A stretch of DNA of 64,000 nt from Arachidicoccus ginsenosidivorans. Its GTDB lineage: Bacteria; Bacteroidota; Bacteroidia; Chitinophagales; Chitinophagaceae. Both the position numbers and the translations under genes were made by a program. The stretch's first letter is position 1; every line of letters starts with the position of its first letter. Below are positions 28,004-37,165 of this stretch, piece after piece. The notes below the pieces were generated by a model. That model was not told where the DNA came from and made no database searches. It worked only from the letters and a program-made list of their open reading frames with translations. The stretch is from positions 4,526,001 to 4,590,000 of the forward strand of contig NZ_CP042434.1 in assembly GCF_007971385.1 (NCBI RefSeq), read 5' to 3'.

Positions 28004-30289
28004 GTGGATATTATTAAGAAATTGCCGGACAACATTGCCAATCAGATCGCCGCAGGCGAAGTGATTCAAAGACCGGCCAGTGCAGTAAAGGAATTATTGG
28101 AAAATGCGATAGATGCAGGGGCCACCCAAATACACCTGGTGATCCAGGATGCTGGTAAGGCGCTTGTTCAGGTAATTGATAATGGTAAAGGCATGAGTGA
28201 AACGGACGCCATATTGTCCCTGCAGCGGCACGCCACCAGCAAAATCAAAAAAATAGAAGATCTGTTTGAGATTAAGACAATGGGTTTCAGGGGCGAGGCG
28301 TTGGCCTCTATTGCTGCCGTGGCAGAGGTAGAGATCAAAACCCGCCAGGGGGATCAGGAACTGGGTATTTTAATAGAAGCCGCTCATAGTGCCATTCAAA
28401 AGCAGGAACCTTGCGCGGCACCCGTTGGTACCAGTTTTAGTATGAAAAACCTCTTTTTTAATGTTCCAGCCCGTAGAAACTTCCTTAAAAGCAATGCAGC
28501 AGAACTGCGTCATATTATAGAAGAGTTTACACGGGTCGCCCTGGCTTTCCCGGAGATATTCTTCTCCCTGACCAGTAATGGGCAGGAAATGTTTCATCTG
28601 GATCAGGGGCCATTAAAGGCACGTATTGTTCAGCTCTTAGGCAGCAATCTTAAATCCCAGCTGGTCAGCGTCAACGATGAAACAGATTATATTAATATCC
28701 ATGGGTTTATTGGAAAACCAGAGGTATCTAAAAAGACAAGAGGAGACCAATATTTTTTTGTAAATAACCGTTTTATCAAAAGTGCCTATCTGAATCACGC
28801 GGTTGCAGGTGCATTCAGTGAATTGATTCCCAAGGATAACTATCCGTTATATGTACTTTTTATTGATATAGATCCTAATCAGGTGGATATTAATGTGCAC
28901 CCCACCAAACAGGAAATTAAATTTGAGGATGAGAAAATAATCTATGCCTTTGTGAGAGCCGCCATCAAGCATTCCCTGGTACAGTCCAGCGTGGCGCCTT
29001 CGCTGGATTTCTCATTGAATCCCGAGATCCAACAATTGGACGCTATTAATAAGCCTTTTAATGATCAGGAAAAACAAGCCGCCTCTGCCGGAAATCTCTA
29101 TAAAACCTTTACCCAGAAAAATCAGGCACATTTTATTGACGGGTCAGATAAAGGGAATTTAAAGAACTGGCAGGATTTCTATAAACCCGCAGGGGAAGCA
29201 GGTAATATAAGTCCAGATCCTTTAGGTGGATCTGGTGCAAGTGCTGCTGACAGAGCTGGGGAAGCCAAAAGGATCGCAGATTTTCTTCGTACCCCAGACA
29301 ACTTTCAGCCTGGCTTTACAGCGCCCACTGACAGACATGACCCTGATAAGTTAAATCAAGATGAATCTGACAGCAGTGACAATGGGCTATCCGGGCTACG
29401 GCTTAATCTAAATCCTACTACAGGCGGTTATCAATTGCCGGAAGATCCGGACGGCTATAGTACCTTGCCCACTGATTTGCCCCAAAACCCTAAAGATTAT
29501 TTAAACAAAGGCTATGCTCCTGCAACAGAGACTGACGAGCAAACTGACGCACAAAATGATTCTAATAACCTAAATGAAGGCGCTGTAGGCGATGTCGGCC
29601 TGGATTATCTGGCTATGGCTGGCGCCGGAGCGGACCTTGGTCTAGGTCTTGGTCTAGGTCTAGGACTTGGAGGCGGTAATACAGGCGGCAGAAAGCAAGT
29701 GCAGGTGCAGGAAGGGGCGCTTTTTTTGCAGATTCAGCATACCTATATTATTGCGGCGACTATTAGAGGGTATGTACTCGTGCATCAACAACTGGCCCAT
29801 GAGCGGATTTTGTATGAACAGTTTAGCAGGAAGTTACATAAAAGTTCAGGTGCAGCTCAGAGACTGTTAATACCCAGCGATTTGCATATCTCCCCTTCGG
29901 ATGGTATTTTGCTGGAAGAATTAAGTGATACCATTCAGGCCCTGGGGTATTATATTGAAAAAGACCAAAATGGCCATTATGCGGTGACGGCGGTACCGGC
30001 CGATATGCCGACCGGCGGGGAAGGCCGGGCCATTGAATTATTGCTGGAGCAGTTCAAGCACTTTAATAGTGAAATCCGGTTTTCAAATAAAGAAAAGGTC
30101 ATTCGTTGTATGGCCAGGCAACAGGCCGTGAAGGCAGGCAAGATGCTGACCCAATCGGAAATGGCCCGTTTGGTAACAGATTTATTCAATTGTGATATAT
30201 CCGCCCTTACCGCCTCTGGGGATAGTCCGACTTATATCGAATTTAAGGAGGATTATCTGGATGGCTTATTTGGATTGGGCAAAAAATAA
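28004..30289 (+). CDS. mutL: DNA mismatch repair protein MutL, with (Leu-Gly)n repeat in linker
   Basis: Mismatch-repair ATPase that couples MutS to strand removal. GTG 28004 is preferred, giving the family start DIIKKLPDNIANQIAAGEVIQRP, 761 aa; the frame also extends 38 codons upstream. The GHKL ATPase has ELLENAIDAGA, DNGKGM and MGFRGEALASIAAV. The linker (about residues 340-590) is long, acidic and low-complexity, and contains six consecutive Leu-Gly units encoded by near-identical hexanucleotides (about 29636-29671). The C-terminal motif reads HQQLAHERILYE instead of the canonical DQHAxxERxxYE, so the endonuclease metal site looks altered. Convergent with rarA. Confidence 0.95.
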   Translation: MDIIKKLPDNIANQIAAGEVIQRPASAVKELLENAIDAGATQIHLVIQDAGKALVQVIDNGKGMSETDAILSLQRHATSKIKKIEDLFEIKTMGFRGEALASIAAVAEVEIKTRQGDQELGILIEAAHSAIQKQEPCAAPVGTSFSMKNLFFNVPARRNFLKSNAAELRHIIEEFTRVALAFPEIFFSLTSNGQEMFHLDQGPLKARIVQLLGSNLKSQLVSVNDETDYINIHGFIGKPEVSKKTRGDQYFFVNNRFIKSAYLNHAVAGAFSELIPKDNYPLYVLFIDIDPNQVDINVHPTKQEIKFEDEKIIYAFVRAAIKHSLVQSSVAPSLDFSLNPEIQQLDAINKPFNDQEKQAASAGNLYKTFTQKNQAHFIDGSDKGNLKNWQDFYKPAGEAGNISPDPLGGSGASAADRAGEAKRIADFLRTPDNFQPGFTAPTDRHDPDKLNQDESDSSDNGLSGLRLNLNPTTGGYQLPEDPDGYSTLPTDLPQNPKDYLNKGYAPATETDEQTDAQNDSNNLNEGAVGDVGLDYLAMAGAGADLGLGLGLGLGLGGGNTGGRKQVQVQEGALFLQIQHTYIIAATIRGYVLVHQQLAHERILYEQFSRKLHKSSGAAQRLLIPSDLHISPSDGILLEELSDTIQALGYYIEKDQNGHYAVTAVPADMPTGGEGRAIELLLEQFKHFNSEIRFSNKEKVIRCMARQQAVKAGKMLTQSEMARLVTDLFNCDISALTASGDSPTYIEFKEDYLDGLFGLGKK
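29636..29671 (+). repeat. Hexanucleotide tandem repeat in mutL
   Basis: Six units of CTWGGW (CTTGGT, CTAGGT, CTTGGT, CTAGGT, CTAGGA, CTTGGA) encode (LG)6. Unit gain or loss would keep the frame. Confidence 0.85.
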
Positions 30290-30361
30290 AAACAAAAAAT
30301 AAAAAAGCGGGATTATTGCCGTCTAATAAAACCTTTTAGATGTTTAATTCAGCCGTACTCC

Positions 30362-30413
30362 TATTCCATTAAAAAGCACCTACTACTACTAGTTGGTGCT
30401 TTTTAATGGAATA
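30362..30413. terminator. Bidirectional terminator between mutL and rarA
   Basis: Perfect 19-bp stem, 30362-30380 with 30395-30413, 14-nt loop, flanked by an ATTTTTTATA run. It serves both convergent genes. Confidence 0.85.
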
Positions 30414-30515
30414 ATTTTTTATATAAATAACTGATTAAGTTTTACTTGTAGTATTTAATTAAACTTTAAGTTAATAGTAAATACAATTCATACATCTGAC
30501 AGAATCTGCAATTTT

Positions 30516-31817
30516 TTAATATTTATATTTATCCTGCCATTTTTCCTTAAGATATTTTCTGAGTTCATTTTCGCGGGGCGTGGGGCCCGGATCATAAAAT
30601 TTAGTGCCGGCAATGTCCTGCGGTAGATATTCCTGCCCGGCAAAATTACCTTCATAATCGTGTGCATACTGGTAATCCTTGCCATATCCCATGGACTTCA
30701 TCAGTTTGGTGGGGGCATTACGCAGGTGCAGGGGTACCGGCAGATCGCCTGTCTGCTGAACTAGGCGCTGCGCCTGTCCGATGGCCAGATAACTGGCATT
30801 GCTTTTTGGGCAGGATGCTAGATAGGTGACGCATTGAGACAATATAATTCTGGATTCTGGATAACCGATCTTATGGACGCCATCAAAGGTAGAGTTGGCG
30901 AGTAGTAGCGCATTCGGATTGGCATTGCCGATATCTTCACTGGCAAAAATAACCAGTCTTCTGGCAATAAATTTTACGTCCTCCCCTCCTTCAATCATCC
31001 TGGCCAGCCAATAGACGGCTGCATTGGGATCACTGCCGCGCATGCTTTTAATAAAAGCAGAAATAATGTCATAATGCTGTTCCCCTTTTTTGTCATATAA
31101 GGCGACCTTTTGATGAGCCACCTGTAAGACAGCCGCATCGGTCACCTGAATTTTGGAAGCGACTTTGTCCTTACTATCATTTTGCCCTTGTGCCAACAGA
31201 TTTTGCACGGTAAGCTCCAACAGGTTAAGCAGTTTACGACCATCACCTCCCGAGATTCTGATCAAGGCTTCTGTTTCTTTGAGCTCGATATTTTGCTGAG
31301 ATAACCAAGGATCTTTTTGAATAGAAAGTTCAAGTAATGATTTTAAATCATTATTATCCAGTGGTTTAAGATTATATACCTGACATCTGCTAAGCAAGGC
31401 CGCATTGACTTCAAAGGATGGATTTTCGGTAGTGGCCCCAATGAGTGTAATGGTGCCTTTTTCTACAGCCCCCAGTAAAGCATCTTGTTGGCTTTTGTTG
31501 AAGCGGTGGATCTCGTCAATAAAAAGGATGGCGCCCGTTTGTTTTTTGGCCATATCCAGGATTTCCCGGATGTCTTTCACGCCACTGCTAATGGCACTCA
31601 ATTCGTAAAAAGGGGCTTTTACAGAGGCGGCAATGATATGGGCAATGGTGGTCTTGCCTACCCCTGGCGGTCCCCATAGTATCATAGAGGGAACCCGTCC
31701 GCTCTCTATGGCCTTTTGTAAGATAGAGTTTTCCCGTGTCAGGTGTCCCTGGCCTACCAGGTCGGTTAAATCGGAAGGGCGCATGCGCTCTGCCAGTGGT
31801 GTCATCGTGCTTGCCAT
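30516..31817 (-). CDS. rarA: Replication-associated recombination protein RarA (MgsA)
   Basis: AAA+ ATPase related to clamp loaders that acts at stalled forks. 433 aa, family-typical. It starts STMTPLAERMRPSDLTDLVGQGHL; Met5 (31805) may be the true start. Walker A is WGPPGVGKTTIAH near residue 48, Walker B AILFIDEIHRFNKSQQDALLGAVE, sensor 1 IGATTENPSFEVN. The C-terminal MgsA domain has SAFIKSMRGSDPNAAVYWLARMIEGGE and LPVPLHLRNAPTKLMKSMGYGK. Frame intact. A TACTTTTG box overlaps the 5' end, so the transcript may be nearly leaderless. Confidence 0.95.
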   Translation of the reverse strand: MASTMTPLAERMRPSDLTDLVGQGHLTRENSILQKAIESGRVPSMILWGPPGVGKTTIAHIIAASVKAPFYELSAISSGVKDIREILDMAKKQTGAILFIDEIHRFNKSQQDALLGAVEKGTITLIGATTENPSFEVNAALLSRCQVYNLKPLDNNDLKSLLELSIQKDPWLSQQNIELKETEALIRISGGDGRKLLNLLELTVQNLLAQGQNDSKDKVASKIQVTDAAVLQVAHQKVALYDKKGEQHYDIISAFIKSMRGSDPNAAVYWLARMIEGGEDVKFIARRLVIFASEDIGNANPNALLLANSTFDGVHKIGYPESRIILSQCVTYLASCPKSNASYLAIGQAQRLVQQTGDLPVPLHLRNAPTKLMKSMGYGKDYQYAHDYEGNFAGQEYLPQDIAGTKFYDPGPTPRENELRKYLKEKWQDKYKY

Positions 31818-31821
31818 TTTA

Positions 31822-31829
31822 CAAAAGTA
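31822..31829 (-). promoter_or_regulatory. Bacteroidota -7 element for rarA
   Basis: TACTTTTG only 5 bp from the annotated ATG, which argues for use of the Met five codons in, or a leaderless transcript. Confidence 0.4.
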
Positions 31830-31884
31830 ACTAAACTACAGGGAATTTACGGTTTTAACGGACGCAACATACGGCCAAAGGTTG

Positions 31885-31892
31885 TAACTTTG
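31885..31892 (+). promoter_or_regulatory. Bacteroidota -7 element for mqnC
   Basis: TAACTTTG (TAnnTTTG), 19 bp upstream of the mqnC start codon. Confidence 0.5.
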
Positions 31893-31911
31893 AGTCCTAT
31901 TAAAAATTGAT

Positions 31912-33035
31912 ATGGAGTTAAGCAAATTATACGAAAAAGCGCTTGGACTAGAAGACTTAACAGTAGAAGAAGGCGTTTTTCTTTATCACCACGCCCCTCT
32001 GGCAGAGCTGATGCAGGTGGCTGATTCAATTAGAAAAATACAAGTACCACACGGGAAAGTGACCTGGCAGATTGACCGCAATGTAAATACGACCAATGTC
32101 TGTATTGCCAATTGTAAATTCTGTAACTTTTTTAGAGTACCCGGGCATAAGGACGCATATATTACCGATATGGCTACCTATCGCAAAAAGATTACGGAGA
32201 CTTTAAGGCTGGGCGGAGATCAGTTATTATTGCAGGGTGGACACCATCCGGAGCTGGGTTTGCAGTTCTATGTGGATACATTTAAGGCGATTAAAATTGA
32301 ATTTCCCCAGATCAAACTTCACACATTAGGCCCCCGGAAGTCGCCCATATCTGTAAATTGGAAGGCATGAGCCATCATGACGTGTTGGTAGCACTTAAAG
32401 CAGCTGGTATGGATTCTTTGCCGGGCGCCGGCGCAGAAATTCTGATTGATCGGGTGCGCAGGCTCATCAGCAAGGGCAAATGTGGTTCTGAAGAGTGGCT
32501 GGAGATTATGCGCCAAGCCCATCAGTTACATATAACGACCAGTGCCACTATGATGTTTGGACATGTGGAAACCATTGAAGAAAGATTTATCCATCTGGTC
32601 AAAATAAGAGAAGTACAGGCAGAGAAACCCAAAGATGCCCATGGCTTTCTGGCATTTATACCCTGGACCTTCCAGGATGTAGATACACTACTTACCAGAA
32701 TACGCGGTGTACATAATCTGACCACTGCGGATGAATATATTCGGATGATCGCGCTTTCCAGGATTATGTTACCCAATATCAAAAATATCCAGGCCAGTTG
32801 GCTGACAGTAGGTAAAGCTACCGCACAGGTTTGCCTGCATGGCGGCGCCAATGATTTTGGTAGTATTATGATTGAGGAAAATGTGGTGAGTGCGGCCGGA
32901 GCACCGCACCGGTTTACCTATAAGACCATTCAGGAAGCGATTCGGGAGGCAGGCTTTGAACCGCAGCTGCGCAATCAGCAATATGAGTGGCGGTCCATTC
33001 CAGAAACGATTGAAGAGCAATTAATTACTTACTAA
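31912..33035 (+). CDS. mqnC: Cyclic dehypoxanthine futalosine synthase MqnC, one frameshift
   Basis: Radical SAM enzyme of the futalosine route to menaquinone. About 374 aa after repair. The N-terminal part carries NVNTTNVCIANCKFCNFFR with the CxxxCxxC iron-sulfur triad and GGDQLLLQGGHHPELGLQFY. A C5 run at 32331-32335 lacks one C; adding it turns LGPRKSP into LGPPEVAHICKLEGMSHHDVL and rejoins the frame to 33035. The second half has LPGAGAEILIDRVR and FIPWTFQDVDTLL, and AAGAPHRFTYKTIQEAIREAGFEP. Since menaquinone is normally essential in Bacteroidota, a sequence error is likelier than a pseudogene. Confidence 0.9.
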
Positions 33036-33080
33036 TAATCAACTACTTAATTTTTAGTAAGTTGTAGGATTTAGTAAATA

Positions 33081-33131
33081 AAAATTGGGGAGCGAATAAA
33101 GCCTAATAGCTTTTATTCGCTCCCCAATTTT
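33081..33131. terminator. Bidirectional terminator after mqnC
   Basis: Perfect 20-bp inverted repeat (AAAATTGGGGAGCGAATAAA and its complement), 10-nt loop, between the convergent mqnC and the next minus-strand gene. Confidence 0.85.
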
Positions 33132-33223
33132 GTTGTATACCACCAAGGGAAAAAATATACGGTTACCCTATTTAAGTATATAAGCTTTCCTTACTTAAAT
33201 TTGAAGACTATCCAGTTTAAAGC

Positions 33224-34066
33224 CTAAAGTCCGGCAATTTTAAAGTTACCTACACCTATTTTTGCACCATTGTCCAGTCTGGTACTGGTACTGATATAAA
33301 AATATTTTGTTTCTGGCGTGCTGGCAAACATATCCGTATCCAGAACCTTATGTTTATCCAGGTAGACCTGCATGTGCAGCCCTTTGACTGTAATGGCGAC
33401 ATGCATTTTGCCGATCGCATAGCCTTTGAGCGGAAATTTAATCGTATTATACTTTTTATTGTCGCTGCTGGAATTAATGATTTCTTTGTTCCAGTAATGA
33501 ATCTCTGTCTGGCATATGGCCCCTTCATTATAAGCATCCCCAATATAGCTGCTAATGCCATTATCATGGGCGAAGCCAAAAGACAGGCTGTTCAGATCAC
33601 GGGCCTTGTCACGACTCAGGGTGACAATATCAAATTCGATGGTAAAATTATCCGGTAGTGGTGTATCACTTTTGAGCTTATAAGAAGTAAACTCGTTTAA
33701 AAACAACCATTTACCAGGAAACTGTGTCGTGGTCTCAATGGAGCCACTACCATTTGATTTCCAATGCGAGGCCATGGCACCCGTCTGATCAGCAGAGAAA
33801 TTATCAAAATAAATCGTGTCTTTGCCCTGGACAAAAAGGTAAGGACCACTGAGGCCAATATTTGCGGTCACTTTATTTTCAGCACTGGCATTATTGTCCT
33901 TTTGGCTTTTTGTTCCCAAATCGCCATCCAGGACCTTGTCTACTTTGTTTTCAATTTTATCGGATACTTTGTCTTTTAGTTTTTTGAACAGTTGTGCCTG
34001 GCTATTAGATGTAAAAAAACAGGTGGCAGCCAGGCATAACCCGGCACATAAGGGTAATTTTTTCAT
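33224..34066 (-). CDS. Exported protein with amphipathic N-terminal region and jelly-roll-like domain
   Basis: About 280 aa. Start chosen at MKKLPLCAGLCLAATCFFTSNSQAQ, a clear signal peptide; the ORF extends 14 codons upstream. The mature protein begins LFKKLKDKVSDKIENKVDKVLDG, a repeat-like amphipathic stretch seen at the start of many Bacteroidota OmpA-family proteins, but no OmpA domain follows. Residues 100-280 (DTIYFDNFSADQTGAMASHWK, FTIEFDIVTLSRD, MHVAITVKGLHMQVYLDKHKV) suggest a concanavalin-like beta-sandwich. No catalytic residues are evident. Likely periplasmic or surface protein of unknown role. Confidence 0.65.
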   Translation of the reverse strand: MKKLPLCAGLCLAATCFFTSNSQAQLFKKLKDKVSDKIENKVDKVLDGDLGTKSQKDNNASAENKVTANIGLSGPYLFVQGKDTIYFDNFSADQTGAMASHWKSNGSGSIETTTQFPGKWLFLNEFTSYKLKSDTPLPDNFTIEFDIVTLSRDKARDLNSLSFGFAHDNGISSYIGDAYNEGAICQTEIHYWNKEIINSSSDNKKYNTIKFPLKGYAIGKMHVAITVKGLHMQVYLDKHKVLDTDMFASTPETKYFYISTSTRLDNGAKIGVGNFKIAGL

Positions 34067-34166
34067 GGTTTTATAGTTTTCTAAACGATTAGGGATCGAA
34101 AATAACATTTTTTTTTAAAATGGCTCCCGTTTTTGGCTCCTTTTTGCCCCTATTATTATATTCATG

Positions 34167-36587
34167 TTATTTTCTTTCAATAGGTTGCATGTCGAGTAAG
34201 TACCCGGTATGTACTTCCACCTGCGCTTTTAAGGCGTCCGGATCGCCGGCAAATTTTGATAAAGCCAGTATAAAATTACCAGGCTCTACCACCTGTTGCC
34301 CCTTTAGGTTCCATAAGCTAAGCGCTGTTTTATCCAGCTTTATACGCTGTGTAACGGACTGACCCGGTTTTAGATAACAGCGGCTAAAACCCACAAGATG
34401 GCGTATGGGTGTAACGACGGAGCTGGTTTGATCTGTTATATAAAGTTGCTGTATATCTGTTGAAGCGAAGCGTTTACTGGTATTGGTAACTTTAAAGGAA
34501 ACATCTAGCAATACATCCTGGTTGTTTTCTGTTTTACTGACTTTTAAATCGCTGTATTCAAAACTGCCATAACTCAGTCCGTAACCAAATGGATATAAAG
34601 GCTGGCCGGGGCCTTCCACGTAATGACCGCCTGATCCTTTGGGTTGGCTGTAATAAACAGGCAGTTGCCCTACCGAGCGCGGTATGGAAATGGGCAGTCT
34701 GCCACTGGGACTTACTTTGCCAAAAATAATCCGTGCAATGGCTTTACCACCTTCGGCGCCCGGATACCAGGCCTCCAGAATATCACCCGCCATATCAGCC
34801 TCTTTTTCAAAGGCTACTGGTCGTCCGTTAATAAGTACAAGGATAATAGGTTTGCCGGTTGCAGCGAGCTTTGCCAGCAGTTCAGATTGTCTGCCCAGAA
34901 GTTTTAAAGTACTTCTGTCATTGCCCTCCCCGTTTTCCATATCACTTATGGTGTTCTGCGTGGCAATGGCAGCACCCGTGGATTTATACTCGGTTTTAAA
35001 ATCCCTTGCACTGGAGCCGCCCAGTACGACGACCACCACTTCCGAGGCCTTAGCCGCATCAATGGCGGCTGTAAAACCGGCACTTGAACTGTCCCGGATG
35101 GCGCAGCCCTTGGCGTATCTAAGGGTTGTATTTTTGCCCACTAATGCTTTGATACCTTCCAAAACTGTGGTAACGCTTGCGGGATCTTGTGGTGCGGTGT
35201 AATCACCCAGCTGATTATAGGTATTGTCACTATTGGGGCCGATAACGGCAATTGATTTAATGTCAGGGCTTAACGGCAGCAGCTTTTTTTTGAGTAACAC
35301 GATGGACTGGGTAGCTACTTGTTGATTTAATTGTTGGTGGATTTTGTTGTGAACCAGACTTGCCCCGTTAACTGATCTGTAGGGATGCTCAAACAATCCC
35401 AGGGCAAATTTTAAATTAAGTATCCTTACAGTAGCACTATCCAGATCCCCCATTGAAATCAAACCCTTCTGAAGGGCACTGTCCAGGTATTTACCATAGC
35501 CATAGCCACCCAGATCACTGTCCACGCCGGCCTGCAAGGCGGCGGCCGCTGCCTGGGTGGGGCCTGCTGCTGTATGGCTGCTATTATATATACCGCTGAT
35601 ACTGCCCAGATCAGAAACAACAAATCCATTAAATCCCCACTGGTTTTTCAACAGATCTTTGAGTAAGGCTTCATTAGCAGTGCAGGGTACGCCATCAATG
35701 GAGTTATAGGCAGTCATTACCGATAAGGCGCCGGCCTTAGTAATCGCAGACTTAAAGGGAGGCAGATAATCATCAAAAAGCATTCGGTTGCTGGTGACAG
35801 CCGGGCCGCCGTTGTGACCACCTGAGGGGATGCCATAGGCAATAAAATGCTTTAGCGTGGAAATGACGTGCAGACTGTCCTTTGCCTGACTATATGCACC
35901 GCTCCCCTGCAAGCCACGGACAAAGGCCTCCCCCATTTTGCTTACCAGGTAGCTGTCCTCGCCATATGTCTCTTCTACTCTGGACCACCTTGGATCTCTG
36001 GCCAGGTCTAATATGGGACCGTAAGCAATATGGCTTCCCAGCACGCGGGTCTCCTTAGCAATCGCTGTGGCCATCTGCCGGATCAACTTAGGATCCCAGG
36101 TGCTGGCCTGGCCAATGGCCGTTGGAAAAACGGTGCTGCCGATGGCCATCAGGCCATGCGCGCATTCCTCTGCCAGCAGTAACGGTATACCGAGCCTGCT
36201 ATGCGTGATGGCATAATGCTGGATTTTATTGGTCGCGGTAATAGCATCCTTGGGATTCAGGCCGTTTTCCAGGGTTTTCTGGGTCCAGGGATCTGCTCTG
36301 AGCGTCCCCCAGAGCATACCGATATGACCGGAATCGATGGCGGATTTAAGTTTATCGGATAGCTGTATAATGCCACTCCCTTCATGTTTCTGGTACATTT
36401 CCCAGCCAAATAAAGTAGCGAGTTGGCCAATTTTTTCAGCAGTGTTCATTCGGCTCAGTAAATCCACACTGCGCTTATAGGGAGATAAGGTGGCGTCTTT
36501 ATACGCCTGGGCCTTTAACGCTGTGCTTGCCATTACCAATGTTATTATTAGTAAAGTTAAAAGGGCAACTGATCCAGATTTAGCCAT
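34167..36587 (-). CDS. Glycoside hydrolase family 3 beta-glucosidase (BglX-like)
   Basis: Exported beta-glycosidase of about 806 aa. ATG 36587 (MAKSGSVALLTLLIITLVM...LKAQA) gives a proper signal peptide; the ORF also has an ATG at 36647. The N-terminal TIM barrel shows MNTAEKIGQLATLF, PRWSRVEETYGEDSYL, STLKHFIAYG and NGFVVSDLGSISGIY, whose Asp is the predicted nucleophile (SDW in most relatives, SDL here). The second domain has KSIAVIGPNSDN and VVVVLGGSSA. The C-terminal fibronectin-III-like domain has YPFGYGLSYGSFEYSDL. Frame intact. The substrate cannot be read from sequence. Confidence 0.93.
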   Translation of the reverse strand: MAKSGSVALLTLLIITLVMASTALKAQAYKDATLSPYKRSVDLLSRMNTAEKIGQLATLFGWEMYQKHEGSGIIQLSDKLKSAIDSGHIGMLWGTLRADPWTQKTLENGLNPKDAITATNKIQHYAITHSRLGIPLLLAEECAHGLMAIGSTVFPTAIGQASTWDPKLIRQMATAIAKETRVLGSHIAYGPILDLARDPRWSRVEETYGEDSYLVSKMGEAFVRGLQGSGAYSQAKDSLHVISTLKHFIAYGIPSGGHNGGPAVTSNRMLFDDYLPPFKSAITKAGALSVMTAYNSIDGVPCTANEALLKDLLKNQWGFNGFVVSDLGSISGIYNSSHTAAGPTQAAAAALQAGVDSDLGGYGYGKYLDSALQKGLISMGDLDSATVRILNLKFALGLFEHPYRSVNGASLVHNKIHQQLNQQVATQSIVLLKKKLLPLSPDIKSIAVIGPNSDNTYNQLGDYTAPQDPASVTTVLEGIKALVGKNTTLRYAKGCAIRDSSSAGFTAAIDAAKASEVVVVVLGGSSARDFKTEYKSTGAAIATQNTISDMENGEGNDRSTLKLLGRQSELLAKLAATGKPIILVLINGRPVAFEKEADMAGDILEAWYPGAEGGKAIARIIFGKVSPSGRLPISIPRSVGQLPVYYSQPKGSGGHYVEGPGQPLYPFGYGLSYGSFEYSDLKVSKTENNQDVLLDVSFKVTNTSKRFASTDIQQLYITDQTSSVVTPIRHLVGFSRCYLKPGQSVTQRIKLDKTALSLWNLKGQQVVEPGNFILALSKFAGDPDALKAQVEVHTGYLLDMQPIERK

Positions 36588-37165
36588 GTTTAAATGCCTT
36601 GGTTTTCTGCAAGCAGCATTTAAATTAAATTTACAAGTAGACTGCATATATAATTGAAATAGTATTATTTAAATAAAGAAAAAAACTGTGAGCAGTTAAC
36701 TATTCCGACCGTTATTATAATTTAGCCATATGCAAAAACCTGAATGTCGAAGTGGCTACTACACAAAGGGTAAAGTTAGGGAATTAATGTACAATTTTTG
36801 GATGTTAGGGGAAGTGGGTCCTTGACAAAAAATAATGGAGCGTTAGGGGCAAAAAATAAGCCCCTATGGAAATAGGGGCCGCAACCAAAACTAACTGCTT
36901 ATGAGAAAATTTAAATATATTTTGAATCAGGAGTAGACATTTTATACCTTATATACTTACTTTATACGTCTTTATGATCCTGATCTCTTTGTTTTTTATT
37001 GTTATTTTTTTATTGCTATTTAGCTTATTTAAAAGAGCGCATTTTTTTGTGCGTTTCTGTTCACTATTTTTTCAAATACTGTGCCAAACATCGAAACAAA
37101 ACGAAATCATTTGTAAAAATTACCTTTAATTTTTTATCTCGATTCTGACTTCGTCCCGCCCCGTT
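36588..37165. other. Intergenic region with structured repeat, no gene
   Basis: About 580 bp, strongly AT-rich between the GH3 gene and the carB half. It contains the second copy of the 25-bp repeat and its hairpins (36844-36906). The remaining sequence shows T-rich tracts but no ORF. Confidence 0.5.
36844..36906 (-). repeat. Copy 2 of the 25-bp repeat with alternative terminator-like hairpins
   Basis: 36882-36906 is identical to 8949-8973. On the minus strand it is followed by GCCCCTAT-TTCC-ATAGGGGC (36879-36860) and TTATTTTTT, a good intrinsic terminator. A third arm, GCCCCTA at 36850-36844, can pair with the second arm instead, giving two mutually exclusive hairpins. On the plus strand a 12-codon ORF (MEIGAATKTNCL) ends in the repeat. 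Confidence 0.6.
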
